Shown piece by piece: positions 32,671-43,576 of a stretch of 64,000 nucleotides of DNA. A program made the position numbers and the translations under genes. Position 1 is the first letter of the stretch. Every line of letters starts with the position of its first letter. The notes under the pieces were generated by a model that worked only from the letters and a program-made list of their open reading frames with translations, did no database searches and had not been told where the DNA came from. Source of the stretch: Podospora bellae-mahoneyi (taxonomy: Eukaryota > Ascomycota > Sordariomycetes > Sordariales > Podosporaceae); assembly GCF_035222275.1 (NCBI RefSeq), contig NC_085886.1, forward strand, positions 1,860,001 to 1,924,000, written 5' to 3'.

Positions 32671-34615
32671 ATGGCTCAAACAAGCGGCGCCTCAACGGGG
32701 GATCTCACCACAGAGATCCTCCAGGCTCTTTCCCAGAAGGACCCCATCAACTCGACCGAGGCTTTCCCCCAGATCCCCTTCGAGTCCATCAAAGCCGCCC
32801 TCGACCGTCTCGCTTCCCGGTCTATGGTCAAATACGAACAAATCGAGCGCGAAGAGGCCTTCTTGGAACCAGAGGCTGAGATTATCGTCAGCCACGGCAG
32901 TCATGAGGCCCGTGTCTTCGATGCAGTGCACAAGGCGTTGGAAGGCTTGTCGATTCAGGATTTGGAAAAGGAGATCGGCGACAAGACAGTGACCAAGCTT
33001 GGTCAGGGCAAGGCTTTCAAGGAGAAGTGGATCAAGAAGGATGGTAGCAAGTTGGTTGCATTGGTATGTGGTTTGCGCCGAGTCTGGTCGTTGACAACGA
33101 CAAGCATACAGATGCTGACTGCAGTTGGTATAGGTCGACTCGATCAACGATGTTACGAGGGATCAACTCAGGGTGATCAAGGAGACAAAGACACACGATG
33201 CCAAGATTATTGCCGACCTGAAGAAGCGCAAGCTTCTTAAGCTCCAGAAGGTCATTTCCTTCACGATACACAAGGCCGAGAAGTTCGCCCTCGAAATGGT
33301 CAAGGAGGAGACAGATCTTACCGCCGAGATGCTGGCATCTGGCGCGTGGAAGGAGGCTACTTTCAGTGAGTGCTGGCAGAGCTGTGCGCATGGCTTGGGC
33401 GGGAGCCAATACTGCTTGCTGTCCGAGGCCGGCACGAGAAGGACAATAAAGACAACAAGGCTGACACTCTGGCAGAGCCATACAATTTCAAGGCACTGGG
33501 TGCTGATCAACATGCTGGTGCCCTTCACCCCCTGAACAAGGTCCGCTCTGAGTTCCGGTTAGTTGAATCTCTGCCAAGCCCCCCGTTTCGACCCCTAACC
33601 CTGGGTTGGTTATACTGACCTCTTACACAGTCAAATCTTCTTCGAAATGGGCTTCACAGAAATGCCTACCAACCAGTTCGTCGAGTCTGGCTTCTGGGTA
33701 TGTTGGATCATGACGTGGTCAAACTCTGCGTGGCTAACATGATCACAGAACTTCGACACACTCTTCGTCCCTCAGCAGCATCCTGCTCGTGATCTCCAAG
33801 ATACTTTCTACGTCTCAGACCCACCAAAGGCCGGCAGACCTACTGCCACTGGTCCAAATGACAAGGCGGACTATGAGGAGTATTTCAAGAACGTACAACA
33901 AGTTCACCAGGACGGCAAGTATGACTCGATCGGTTACAGATATCCCTGGGCTGAGGATGAGTCGCTAAGGTATGTTGTTCCTGCCACAATTTGCAGAAAT
34001 ATGAATTAATTCAGTGCAGACTTGTTCTGCGGACACACACCACTTCCGTTTCTGCCGCCATGCTGCACAAGCTCGCGCAACAGAAGGACGAGAATGGGCG
34101 TGTGCCACCAGCGCGGTACTTCTCTATCGACAGAGTCTTCAGGAACGAGACAGTCGATGCCACACATCTTTGCGAGTTCCACCAAGTAGAGGGCGTCATT
34201 GCTGATTATGGCCTGACCCTCGGTGGCCTGATGGAGTTCATGGATATGTTCTTCGGCGCCATGGGTGTCACAGATTTGCGTTACAAGCCTGCGTAAGTTG
34301 TTCTGCTCTACCCTGGTTCAAGAGCAGATGCTGATGTTTCACAGTTACAACCCGTACACTGAGCCATCGATGGAAATCTTCTCCCACCACAAGGGCCTCA
34401 ACAAGCTCATCGAAATCGGTAACTCTGGTATTTTCAGGCCTGAGATGTTGGAGGCGATGGGTCTGCCCAGGGACTTGAGGGTGTTCGGTTTCGGTCTGAG
34501 TCTGGAGAGACCAACTATGATCAAGTATGGTATCTCCAACATTCGCGAGCTCCTCGGCCACCAAGTCGACCTGAGCTTCGTGCAAAAGAACCCGGCCGTT
34601 CGTTTCGACAAATAG
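32671..34615 (+). CDS. FRS2: Cytosolic phenylalanyl-tRNA synthetase alpha subunit
   Basis: Seven exons: 32671-33063, 33134-33365, 33476-33557, 33631-33697, 33749-33969, 34020-34292 and 34345-34615, giving 512 aa. The acceptor at 33475 was chosen because it yields the family sequence [21 protein letters not shown]-terminal winged-helix segments are followed by the class II catalytic core: [20 protein letters not shown], motif 2 around [20 protein letters not shown] and motif 3 [16 protein letters not shown]. With the beta subunit it forms the alpha2beta2 enzyme that charges tRNA-Phe. This is the cytosolic, not mitochondrial, form. The intron density is higher than in neighbouring genes. Confidence 0.95.
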
Positions 34616-35508
34616 GTGAATCTACGATAGACGGGGGAAAATCCAAAGATCAGAACATGTAAACAGTCATGTCCAAAAACAGTCCACAGATAAATGTGGC
34701 GCCGAAAGAAATGTTGTGTAACAATGCCACCGCAGTCCAGGCAGCGGCAATATCTATGCCGACTTGGCCAGAAATGGCATTGCGGTGAATCTGTGTAGAG
34801 TTAGCCAAGACGGTTGCCTTGCCGTGCTTGCTCATGTTGCGAACCGCCGAACCACTGAGTGATATGGTCCGCAATTCTTGTATGCATGGCGTTTGGGAGA
34901 GTGACGAATAGAATCAAAAGAGTCGTATACCAACTAATCATGAGACCAGCCCTACGAGGGGAGATTACCCCACATTGAATGAAACAGATACCGGTTATGT
35001 TAGGGATTAACAGCATGTAAGGTTCTTTTGACTAACAACTCGGGCTGTCCTCAGCACGCGGCGGCGTTGGACGGCTAAGACGGAAGTGTAACCATTGTAG
35101 AGTTACGTTTTTTAGGACACGCCGAGGAAGCCTGAGGACCGAGGCGAGGACCATCCATGCCTGATAAGGCGACCAAATTGGGGGAGTGGTCACAAGTGTG
35201 GGAGGATGACATGATTGTTAAGTTGCTTGGGGGTTCGTATCGAGCGAATGGAATGCTGGGTGAGTGAGTAATAAAAGAGTTGTCGGAGCCTTGCCTGGAA
35301 GGACTTTTGTTCTGCTTTCCTCAAGTCCTTTTTCAGTTTCCCTTCCTTCTTCCTCAGGTCCTACATCAGGCTTACACATACACACCATCTCTGAGGGAAA
35401 GTGCTTATATATTCCCGTTACCCTACCTACCTGACACACTGGAACTGGGCGGTGGCAGTGCAAACTGTAACCACCGATCAGATAATCTTTTGTCCAATTG
35501 TTTGCGAC
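34616..35508. other. Intergenic region with a possible membrane-protein relic
   Basis: About 900 bp. The minus-strand frames at 34650-35016 are listed as a possible pseudogene. The rest shows no supported feature. Confidence 0.4.
34650..35016 (-). pseudogene. Possible relic of a membrane transporter
   Basis: Two overlapping minus-strand frames (35016-34801 and 34874-34650) are both unusually hydrophobic. Read in sequence with a frame change near 34850, they give alternating hydrophobic stretches ([35 protein letters not shown]) joined by a polar NMSKHGKAT loop. This recalls the C-terminal half of allantoate-permease-like MFS transporters, but the likeness is weak and only by eye. No clean intron restores one frame, so decay is the better guess. 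It may also be chance. Confidence 0.25.
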
Positions 35509-35880
35509 ATGACGTCTTCGTCTTCTTCGGGACAAGGCTCCCGCCCGGGTCCGCTTGATATTGGGGGTTCTTCATCATGCAGAACAACGGTATGTTTGCC
35601 TGGTAGTGGTTGGAGAGGCCGAATGAACAAGGCTGACGGCAGGAAAAAGGACTATTTTAACTGCAATGGTGAAGCGACATCGCCTACGTCTCCTGCGTCG
35701 ACTACTGCCCCGCTGTTTCCACGGAGTAGGACGGCGTATGGGAGCTCGCCGCCTGATTCGGTCAAGAGTGTCAAGAGCCCGAGGAAGGTGAATGCGAATA
35801 GTTATTGTGGGAGGCACTCGGATGAGTTTCTGTTTGGGGGACGGTCGTTGGGAGATTTGTGGAGGGCTGTGAAGAAGTGA
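35509..35880 (+). CDS. Small conserved fungal protein of unknown function
   Basis: Frame from ATG at 35509 to TGA at 35880, 123 aa if unspliced. The C-terminus, with SVKSPRKVNANSYCGRHSDE followed by FLFGGRSLGDLWRAVKK, is compact and ordered-looking, in contrast to the Ser/Pro/Thr-rich front half; it resembles small fungal proteins ending in a CGRHS-x-FLFGG box, from memory only. A strong donor-like GTATGT at 35590 and a CAG at 35640-35642 suggest an intron, but removing it breaks the frame, so I kept the open reading. The exact start and splicing are uncertain. Confidence 0.5.
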   Translation: MTSSSSSGQGSRPGPLDIGGSSSCRTTVCLPGSGWRGRMNKADGRKKDYFNCNGEATSPTSPASTTAPLFPRSRTAYGSSPPDSVKSVKSPRKVNANSYCGRHSDEFLFGGRSLGDLWRAVKK

Positions 35881-36555
35881 CGAACTTGAAGGGAGGGTGG
35901 TGATGACAAGGCATGATGGATATGGGCAGATGGATATGGGCATTGGGATATGGCGTTTAGATTTGGACTGGGGAGGATTTGGGAATTTGGATTGATGATA
36001 CCTACTCTGCTTTTTATGTTTGATTACCTGTTGTACGAGAATGAATGAGCGTATTTACAGTTGTGCTGGCGCATTTATACTGAACAATTCCGGGGTTGTT
36101 GGTTACCACTTCTGTCTGTTAGCACCCCAATCTTTGGCCATTTCACTGCCCCGGCGTTGCCGTAGTTTATGCCCTACTCCCTATTGATCATGACTTTCAA
36201 ACCCCCATATTTTTTCAAAAAGCCCTTCATCATCATCATCACCCGTCCGTCCCTTCCAGTTATTCCGACAATCTGGTCCCCTAACCCGACTCCGTCCTAG
36301 CCATCCTCAATCCTAATTCGCCAAGCATCACCCCAACCAACCCACCACCGGAGCGACCCGTACTTTCTCCACAGTGACAACTTCCCTTGAGACCCCTGTC
36401 ACCTCACACACTGAATCGCGCAGGGCGCGGTCCAGCTCACCAGCTCCGTTTTGTTGAATCCCGCCCCAAAACAATTTTTTGCTCTGTTCTGTTTTCTCCT
36501 CACAACACCACGCATTCCCAACTAGGTATCACGACTGTGTATTCCAACCGACAAT
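35881..36555. other. Intergenic region upstream of PHS1-like gene
   Basis: About 675 bp containing the presumed 3' end of the small gene and the promoter of the dehydratase. C-rich and CT-rich stretches precede the ATG. No other feature seen. Confidence 0.45.
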
Positions 36556-37319
36556 ATGAGTACAACAACAAGACCCACGCAAAAACCGCCCACCTCGGCC
36601 CTCACGCCGAAAAAGCTATACCTTGTATTATACAACTCCGCCTCGGCGGTGGCCTGGCTGACGGTGCTCGGGAGGGTGGTCGTGACGTTGAACTACAAGG
36701 GGGATCCGTTTTTCGTTCCGTTGGTGGTGGACAATTTTGCGAGGGTGACGCAGACGTTTGCTGTGATGGAGATTTTGCATGCTTTGACTGGTGAGTCCCC
36801 CCCCCCCCTTTCGCAACTCTCTAGGGAGCCTCGCTGACGATTCACCCCCCAGGCGTCGTCCCCGCCCCCGTCTTCACAACCCTCATGCAAGTCGCCTCCC
36901 GCCTCTTCCTCATGTACGCCATCACGCTCCCCTTCCCCCAGCTCAACGCTTCCTACTGGTACTCCTCCATGCTCTGCGCCTGGGCCACCACTGAGGTTAT
37001 TCGATACACCTACTTCGTCTTCAAGCAATTCGACCGCATCCCGGCTTCTCTTCACTGGCTGAGGTATTCTGCCTTTTTGATCCTCTACCCCATTGGGATC
37101 AGCTCCGAGGTTGCCATGACGCTCAGGGCTCTTTGGGGTCCTGCGAGCAGTGAGGCGTTTGCTTGGAGCAGCTGGTACCCTTATGCGCTGGGGGCGGTGT
37201 TGTTAAGTTATATCCCGGGGAGTGTGGTGCTTTATGGGCATATGTTGAAGCAGAGGAGGAAGTATCTTGGTGCTGGGGCGAAGGGGGAGGAGGTTAAGAA
37301 CCAGAAGAAGAGACAGTAA
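36556..37319 (+). CDS. PHS1: Very-long-chain 3-hydroxyacyl-CoA dehydratase (PHS1/HACD)
   Basis: Exons 36556-36790 and 36853-37319 give 233 aa across a 62-bp intron with GTGAGT donor. The protein is polytopic (about six hydrophobic segments). The catalytic pair known from yeast, a Tyr and a Glu seven residues apart, appears as Tyr157 and Glu164 in YPIGISSE. Other family features are YLVLYNSASAVAWL near the N-terminus, MEILHALTGVVPAPVFTTLM and WATTEVIRYTYFVF. The C-terminus is Lys-rich, as in ER proteins with retrieval signals. It dehydrates 3-hydroxyacyl-CoA during very-long-chain fatty acid elongation. Confidence 0.94.
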
Positions 37320-37725
37320 ATGTGAGGTTGAGGAATCTAGGGATTAACAGAGTTAAGATGAGGTCCAAGACGGGAGGATCTGGCATTGCGTTATGGCATT
37401 ACGACATTGGCTTTTTGGACGACCATGGTTACGATTGCATCAGTTTGCACTTTGAAGGAAAACAGCGGTCATTTCTAATGCGTTGAAAAGGACTGGGCGG
37501 AAAAGATCAACGTGTGTGGTATCTTACTTGTGTACTAGTACGACGTTATAGACAAGAGGAGGAGCATCATAGAAAGCGAAGCCGCGAGCACCTGGTTATC
37601 CTGAAAGGCAAGGAGGAAAAGGGGGCGGAAGGAGAACCCCATAACAAAGAAGAACGCCGATTTCCAAAACAAAGCAACCGTCCCAACCTCAACGCCGAGC
37701 CATTGGCCCCTTATTATGTTGTTCT
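37320..37725. other. Intergenic region between convergent PHS1 and hydrolase genes
   Basis: About 400 bp with the presumed 3' untranslated regions of both genes. No other feature is seen. Confidence 0.5.
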
Positions 37726-39007
37726 TCATGCGTGTATCGTCTCCGTCGAGCTCTCATACCATTCCTGGTTTACCCAGCTTGCGATCATATCTCTCGCATC
37801 AGCGGAGAGTTTGTCGTATCCTGGATTCTCTTTTGGTTCGAACATTGCTGTCGTCTTTGTTAGTCACCCTCGTTTCGATCTCACAACTGGAAGAATGCTC
37901 ACACATGTGCGCCCACGTCTCATCCCTCGCCTTGTCGTTAATTGCTGGTCGCCAATCCCCGGCCTGATCCCTCTGCGGCACCACGCAAAACGTCCTCTCG
38001 TCTCCCAGCACCGTGCCGACCATGCTGACCTTTTCGAGAGCCCCGGCACTTTTACCCAGCCGGGTGTAGAGGTTCCCAAAACCGACGTTCAGCTCCTTGT
38101 TGAGGCGCATCATGTACGCCACCCGCTTCCGAAGTTCTTCTTTTCGGGCGAGGCAGCCGACGAATTCGAGATGGGAGGTGGCCCAGGTGAGGCCTTGGGT
38201 TATCTGCTCGCGCTTGAGGTAGGCTGCCGCTCCTGTTGCGGTTATTGCGCCTACTGCTCCGGCTGCCAGGGCGAGGGTTCCCCATTTTCCCCAGCCGCTT
38301 CCTCCGGTTTGTGGTTTTTGGTCTGGTTGTTGCTGTTGTTGTTGTTGTTGTTTCTGGGTGGATGGAGGGGCTTCGATGGCTTTTTGGGGAGCTTGTCGTT
38401 GTTGGTGGTGGTTTTCTTTGGCTGCGTTGGAAGAAGCACCGCCCCATATCGATGCCAGGCCGCTTAGTTGACCCATCACTTCTGCTGCTTTGGAGTAGTG
38501 CGTTTCTGCCCCGTGGGCGACGACGCCGGGGGAGATGCCGAGATAAGGGGTGTCGAAAGCGAGGACGGCCTGGATGTAGGGGAACATGAGGGAGTTGAGG
38601 GGTGCTTTCATGTTGCCTTGGTCGGGGGAGTTGCCGTTGTTGGGGATGGAGCCGTTGATTGCTTGTTCGGAGGCGATGGAGATGGCTGTTTCGGCGGCGA
38701 CGATGCCGCCCATGGAGTGGCCGATCAGGATGACGCGGACGCCGGGTTCCACGGTGGGGGAGGGGGTGCCGAGGGAGACTTCGAGGTCGATTACCTTGTT
38801 GAGGAGCCAGTCGCGGAAGCGGTTGACGCAATCGGTTAGGTCGCCGCGGGTTTCGTAGGTGGGGTAGATGAGGAATTCGAGGTTGAGTTTGGGGAGGAGG
38901 GGGCGGAGGAGGGAGAGGAGGTGGGTTGGGAAGGCTTGGTTGGGGCCGAAGGTGTGGTCGTTACCCTTGAAGCCGTGGATGAAACAGAGGAGGAGTGTCT
39001 TCTTCAT
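37726..39007 (-). CDS. DUF676-like serine hydrolase/lipase
   Basis: Exons 39007-37903 and 37847-37726 give 408 aa. The 55-bp intron (GTGAGC donor, CAG acceptor) restores the downstream SMFEPKENPGYDKLSADARD end, which is lost if the first frame is read through. Near the N-terminus LLLCFIHGFKGNDHTF gives the oxyanion region, and the nucleophile is Ser98 in IGHSMGG. The middle holds a Gln/Pro-rich low-complexity linker with eight consecutive Gln, then a hydrophobic segment GTLALAAGAVGAITATGAAA, possibly a membrane anchor. The conserved HMSMFEPKENPGYD contains a candidate catalytic His (in AHMSMF). Substrate unknown; related fungal proteins are annotated as DUF676 or alpha/beta hydrolases. Confidence 0.85.
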
Positions 39008-40232
39008 TTTGGGGATGGGTAGGCGGTGGCATTGGTAGTCGGTTGGGCGGGTGCGACTGCAATACAGGAAACTGCTTGAGCTGTGATATAGAAATAGAAT
39101 CGGGAATCTAGAACTGCATCACAAGGCTGGCGTTCCGGGAGCTCAGTGTGGGGGCGGGGCCTGTGACGCATGGCAGATTGGCACTTCAGGTTGATGCAAC
39201 TCCACATGCCGTTGGAGATCTCCCAGAGGCTTGTGAATGCCCAGAACGCTGGGGCTTGCATTGCTCTTGATAGGCCATATCATGGAAAACTGATACGTAG
39301 ACTGGTACCCATCATAGAGCTACTGAAAGACAGTCAATAGCTGCCGGAGCATAGTCAATGTCCCTAGCAGGTAGTTGATAGGACTTCAGGAATAATCGGG
39401 ATGTCTTGCAAGAGAGTTAATTGACGGCATCTATCGTCTTTTTAAGGTCTTAACCATGTCCCGGCCTGCATGTTTGTCCCTAGTGTGAGCACATGCCGAG
39501 ATTTGAGCGATTCTAATCCTGGCTCTGGTTCTTCGTGATACGAATCTTGTAGGAAATGGCGAGGGACACTTCATAACGACATACCCAGTGTTTGATGGAC
39601 ATCGTATTGGAGATGGGTACTTGGAAGTAGGGTGGCGTCCAAGGCTAGGCAGTTCCGGAGGTGACAGCTTACAGTGCCACAGCTGTTCGTGTCCTAGTTG
39701 ACAGTTCATAAATGAGAGATTTCTAGGACGTGGCAGCAGACACTGCAAGATTATCTTCAGATTATCTTCATAATTCTATTCTATCTCTTCCATCGTCAAA
39801 GAGATCAGTCAATCACTGAAGCAGCGGCATAAGAAACTCTTGATTAGGTAAGCTTACACCTGTTGCCTGTGGGCCGCGTCCGTGCGCAGAAACGCGCCAA
39901 GAGAGACGGGCCCTGGCCCTGAGCGAGTTGCTTCTTGTCGCAGTGATCAAAAGCGCGGAAACGTCTCTGAGCATCATCTAACTTCAGTTCCTTTCAGCGC
40001 AGTCGAGGTGACCAGCCTGGCATCGACCACGACATACGTCGTACCATGCCTTGAACTCTGTTCGGCCGCTGCATCTTCTTTCACTTTTTCTTCTCCTGCT
40101 CGGTCTTATTAACTGCTTCATTAAGGTTCGGTTTCTTCTACTTTTGATTTACTACCACATGTGCCGCCGTTCGGTTTGCTTTTCAACTACCACTTGCCAG
40201 AAATACCTAATTGCCATCTTTCAATAGTCACC
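39008..40232. other. Divergent intergenic region upstream of poly(A) polymerase
   Basis: About 1.2 kb between divergent hydrolase and poly(A) polymerase starts. A CT-rich stretch (about 40070-40140) precedes the latter. The short frames present do not look like proteins. Confidence 0.5.
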
Positions 40233-42268
40233 ATGACTGAACGCGTCTACGGCGTCACGCCGCCCATCTCGACGGCTCTCCCCACCGAGGCAGAGAAGCG
40301 AATGCACCAGGCGCTCCATGAGGAGCTGCGTGCCCAGGGCACTTTCGAGAGTCGCGCCGAGACAGAAGCGAGGAAGAAGGTTATTACTCAGCTTGAGAAA
40401 ATCACAACTGCGTTTGTCAAGAAGGCTACGGCCGAGACCCAAAACTCGTTCATGGTGCGCGAAGCGATTGGGAGGGTGTTTACTTATGGCAGTTACCGTC
40501 TTGGTGTCTATGGTCCGGGTTCCGATATCGATACCCTGGTGGTGGCCCCCAAGCATGTCACGACCGAGCAGTACTTCCGTCTCTTTCCTCCCCTCCTCGT
40601 CGAGATGGCTCCCCCCGGCGCCATCACTGATCTCACTCCAGTCCCCGACGCCTTTGTGCCCATAATCAAGTTTGAGTTTTCCGGTATCAGCATCGATCTG
40701 ATCTTTTGCTCCATCAAAGGTCTCACCCAGATTCCCGAGGACAAGAGTTGGAACCTGACCGACAACACTCTGCTGCGCGGACTGAGTGAAAATGAGGTGC
40801 GTTCGCTCAACGGAACAAGAGTCACAGATGAGATCCTCAACCTCGTCCCCGAACCTGCTACCTTTAAACTAGCTCTCCGGGCCATCAAGCTGTGGGCGCA
40901 GCGCAAAGCCATCTATGCGAACATTATGGGTTTCCCCGGAGGTGTTGCCTGGGCCATGCTGGTTGCCAGAGTGTGCCAGCTGTATCCCAAAGCAACAAGT
41001 GCGGTTGTGGTGAACAAGTTCTTTCATATCATGTTGAAGTGGCCCTGGCCGCTGCCTGTCTTGCTCAAGGATATCGAGTACAACATTTCCGTTACACGGG
41101 CCCCTGTTTGGAATCCCAAGGTACGTCAAACACCTCATAAGTTTGGACAGCAATTAACTCACCATCTGTACAGCTATACTCCAGCGACAGAAACCACAGG
41201 ATGCCCATCATCACCCCAGCATACCCAGCCATGTGCGCAACCCACAACATCAACAGGTCCTCCAAGGTGGTGATCATGCAAGAGTTGGAGAAAGGAGTCC
41301 AGGTAACTGAGGAAATCATGACAGGCAGAGCACCGTGGAAGGCGCTATTCACCAAACATACCTTCTTCACGTCTGACTTTCGGTATTACCTTACAGTCAT
41401 TTCGTCTAGCAGGACCAAGGATGCCCAGAACGTGTGGTCAGGTTTCATTGAGTCGAGGGTGCGTGTTCTTGTGAACAAGATTGAGAATCATGCCGCCATA
41501 GTACTGGCGCGCCCATTCAACAAGGGATACGACCGTCAGCACCGTTGCCAAAATTATGAGCAGCTTGGAGATGTGGTCAACAGCGGAAGCTTGGCATACC
41601 TGTACAAGCCCACGCCCGAAGAGGAGAAGGCCAAGGGTGAAGCCAAGACAGAAGTCAAGGCAGAGTTGATCAATGCGAATCTGAAGCCAGAGAGTGTGTT
41701 GCAAGATGGCCCAGTCGTTAAGCCCGAGCCTGGTACCGAGATTGCAGCACCCCCGCCCGTTACCGCAGCAGATGGAGCTGCCATCAAGCCAGAACCGGGC
41801 GCAGAGTCAGCCATGCCACCCCCGGCGCCACCACCAGTCGCCGATGGGGTCAAGAAGGAAGAAATCACAAAGAATGGAGATGGAGTCGAACAGAAAGACG
41901 GCAATGACGGCGAAGTCAAGCTTGCCGATATCCCGGAGAAGAAACAGGAACTGGAAGTGTTTACCACTAACTACTACATTGGGCTACAGCTGGGCAAGAC
42001 GCCCGCGTCACTCGATCTTTCTCGCGAGGTCCAGGAGTGGATGAGCATGTGTCGCAGCAGCGACCTCTATAAGGAAGGCGTCAACTTTCTCGCCGTCACC
42101 CACATCAAGAACACGATGCTTCCCGACGATGTATTCGAACCTGGCGAGGTGAGGCCGCGTCCCCCGAAGAAAAAGCTCAAGAGACAAGCGCCGGATGATT
42201 CTTCGGCGCAGCAACCGACAAAGAAATCCAAGCCAGTCGGGTCAGCTCTGACCCCGGCCGTGAGCTAG
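40233..42268 (+). CDS. PAP1: Nuclear poly(A) polymerase
   Basis: Exons 40233-41120 and 41174-42268 give 660 aa across a 53-bp intron with GTACGT donor. The nucleotidyltransferase domain shows FTYGSYRLGVYGPGSDIDTL with Asp98 and Asp100 and the third catalytic Asp155 in FSGISIDLIF. The central domain (RAIKLWAQRKAIYANIMGFP) and the C-terminal RNA-binding domain (starting near PIITPAYPAMCATHNINRSS) are complete. A fungal-type insertion of Lys/Glu/Pro-rich repeats (about residues 440-540, with repeated VKPEPG/IKPEPG) interrupts the RNA-binding region. The tail is basic and may carry a nuclear signal (PPKKKLKRQ). It polyadenylates pre-mRNA in the nucleus. Confidence 0.95.
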
Positions 42269-42690
42269 CGGTCTCGTGCGAGCGTACCATCAGACAGAAA
42301 GTTTTGAAGTGTAAAAAAGCAACACATTGTTGAGTTATGGGATTTGGCACCTTTGAGAAGATAATCGCGAGAAAAATTTACAACAGCGGCTGGGTTTTGG
42401 GGCGGCGGCGGCGACGGCGTTGGTCATTGGGTATGGGGTAGTGTAAAGTAGTTAGATCTTTCTAGACTAATAGAGTTAGGGTTTTGGGGCACAAGTGCCT
42501 CCCAAATTTCTTCGGGTTGCTCTGGGTCAATGGGGTGATGAAATGTAGTTTATGCTATGTCGATGTATATAATCAAATGCTAATCGAAGTTTGCAACTTT
42601 CAATGCGAGGTGTGATTCTCAGACGCCATGATGACTAGCAGGATAGTGATGCTTTTCTGATTCTGGTAACGAGTGATATCAAGCAAACAA

Positions 42691-42906
42691 TCAGCAATAC
42701 CCAAAGATCTCTTCGGAACTGTAGGGGACTTTCGGGGAGGGGGGGGCATGGTCACCGGCGGAGAGGGGAGGTGGGATAGGGACTTTTGGACGGGGAGGGC
42801 GAGACTCGAGTTCGGCGGCGTGGGGGGTTGAGTCTGGTAAGGTGCATGCCGTGATTATTGAGAAGATCAGTAGAATACTAACGGCGGTGTGGAGGAGGTT
42901 GACCAC
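42691..42906 (-). CDS. Possible small secreted protein, start not found
   Basis: An open frame of about 71 codons encodes VNLLHTAVSILLIFSIITAC, which looks like a secretory signal peptide, followed by a Pro-rich mature region ending EEIFGYC. The frame begins at GTG directly after TAG, so the first residues and ATG are probably on an upstream exon that I could not identify. The family is unknown. A chance hydrophobic frame is possible. Confidence 0.25.
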   Translation of the reverse strand: MVNLLHTAVSILLIFSIITACTLPDSTPHAAELESRPPRPKVPIPPPLSAGDHAPPSPKVPYSSEEIFGYC

Positions 42907-43157
42907 CTATCTTTGCTTCTCGCACTGCTCGAGATTTAGCAGGGCTGGTTAGAGATACACATGAGCTGATCAAGAACGAGGTAAGACTGGCTCGCATGAG
43001 CAAGAACCATCGCTGGCATTGCTGTCAGTGTCAACGGGTTCATCACAGCCAAAATTGACCTACAGACATCGTTGCTCCTTCCTTGGAGCAACCAATGGTT
43101 TGTGTAGTAGGTCAAACACGCCCCTTCCAACAGCTCCAGTTAGCCTATCCATATTGG

Positions 43158-43268
43158 CCCCTCGTGGTCCAGTGGTAAGGCTGCTGGAGCTGCTCCCAAT
43201 TGAAGGATTGGGTCCAGCAGCCTTCTCGATTCGATTCCTATCCGGAGTAAAAGCCCTGCGGGGTTTTT
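43158..43268 (+). ncRNA. tRNA-like or Pol III-type hairpin locus
   Basis: An A-box-like TGGTCCAGTGG (43165-43175), a B-box-like GATTCGATTCC (43228-43238) and a T5 run (43264-43268) appear in the order of a Pol III gene. Between the boxes is a long hairpin: an exact 10-bp stem (43179-43188 with 43213-43222) extended by a 6-bp stem (CCCAAT/ATTGGG). Seven bases before the A box pair partly with bases before the T run. However, no normal anticodon loop with T33, T-stem or acceptor stem can be drawn, so it is not a standard tRNA. It could be a decayed tRNA, a SINE head or another small RNA. Confidence 0.4.
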
Positions 43269-43576
43269 CGTAGCCGGTCACCCCTCTCAACCTGGAAACG
43301 GGAGGGTTGGCTGGTGAGCTCCTTTGCCCCTTTCGACCTTCCTTTTCTTCTGTTTTTACTTGGCTGTGTAAGTAAGTAAATCCACGATGGTGGGACCCTT
43401 GGGAATAGTTTCAATGAACCTGGTTGGTCGGTGAAGTCGCATTTGAAATGGTCTTTATTCTCGCGACTGCTATTTGATCAAGTCGTCAACACGACCACCA
43501 TGTCATAACCTAAACTCATCTCTCATAACAAAAGCCACCCAAACCACCGTTGTATCCTCACCTACACCACCACCGC

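Larger units (their letters stand above)
42269..43576. other. Intergenic region with a tRNA-like locus
   Basis: About 1.3 kb. It contains the tRNA-like hairpin at 43158-43268 and a weak signal-peptide-bearing frame at 42691-42906, both listed separately. Nothing else is supported. Confidence 0.5.

Noticed and set aside
35590-35642. Intron in the small gene at 35509-35880
   Set aside because: Donor and acceptor look good and the 53-bp size fits, but removing it shifts the frame away from the conserved-looking C-terminus.
38052-38831. 259-codon Arg/Pro/His-rich minus-strand frame
   Set aside because: Overlaps the serine hydrolase gene in another register on the same strand; the hydrolase frame has the GHSMGG motif and this one has none.
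43158-43268. Calling this locus a functional tRNA gene
   Set aside because: A and B boxes are present but no acceptor stem, T-stem or T33-containing anticodon loop can be formed, so only a tRNA-like label was given.
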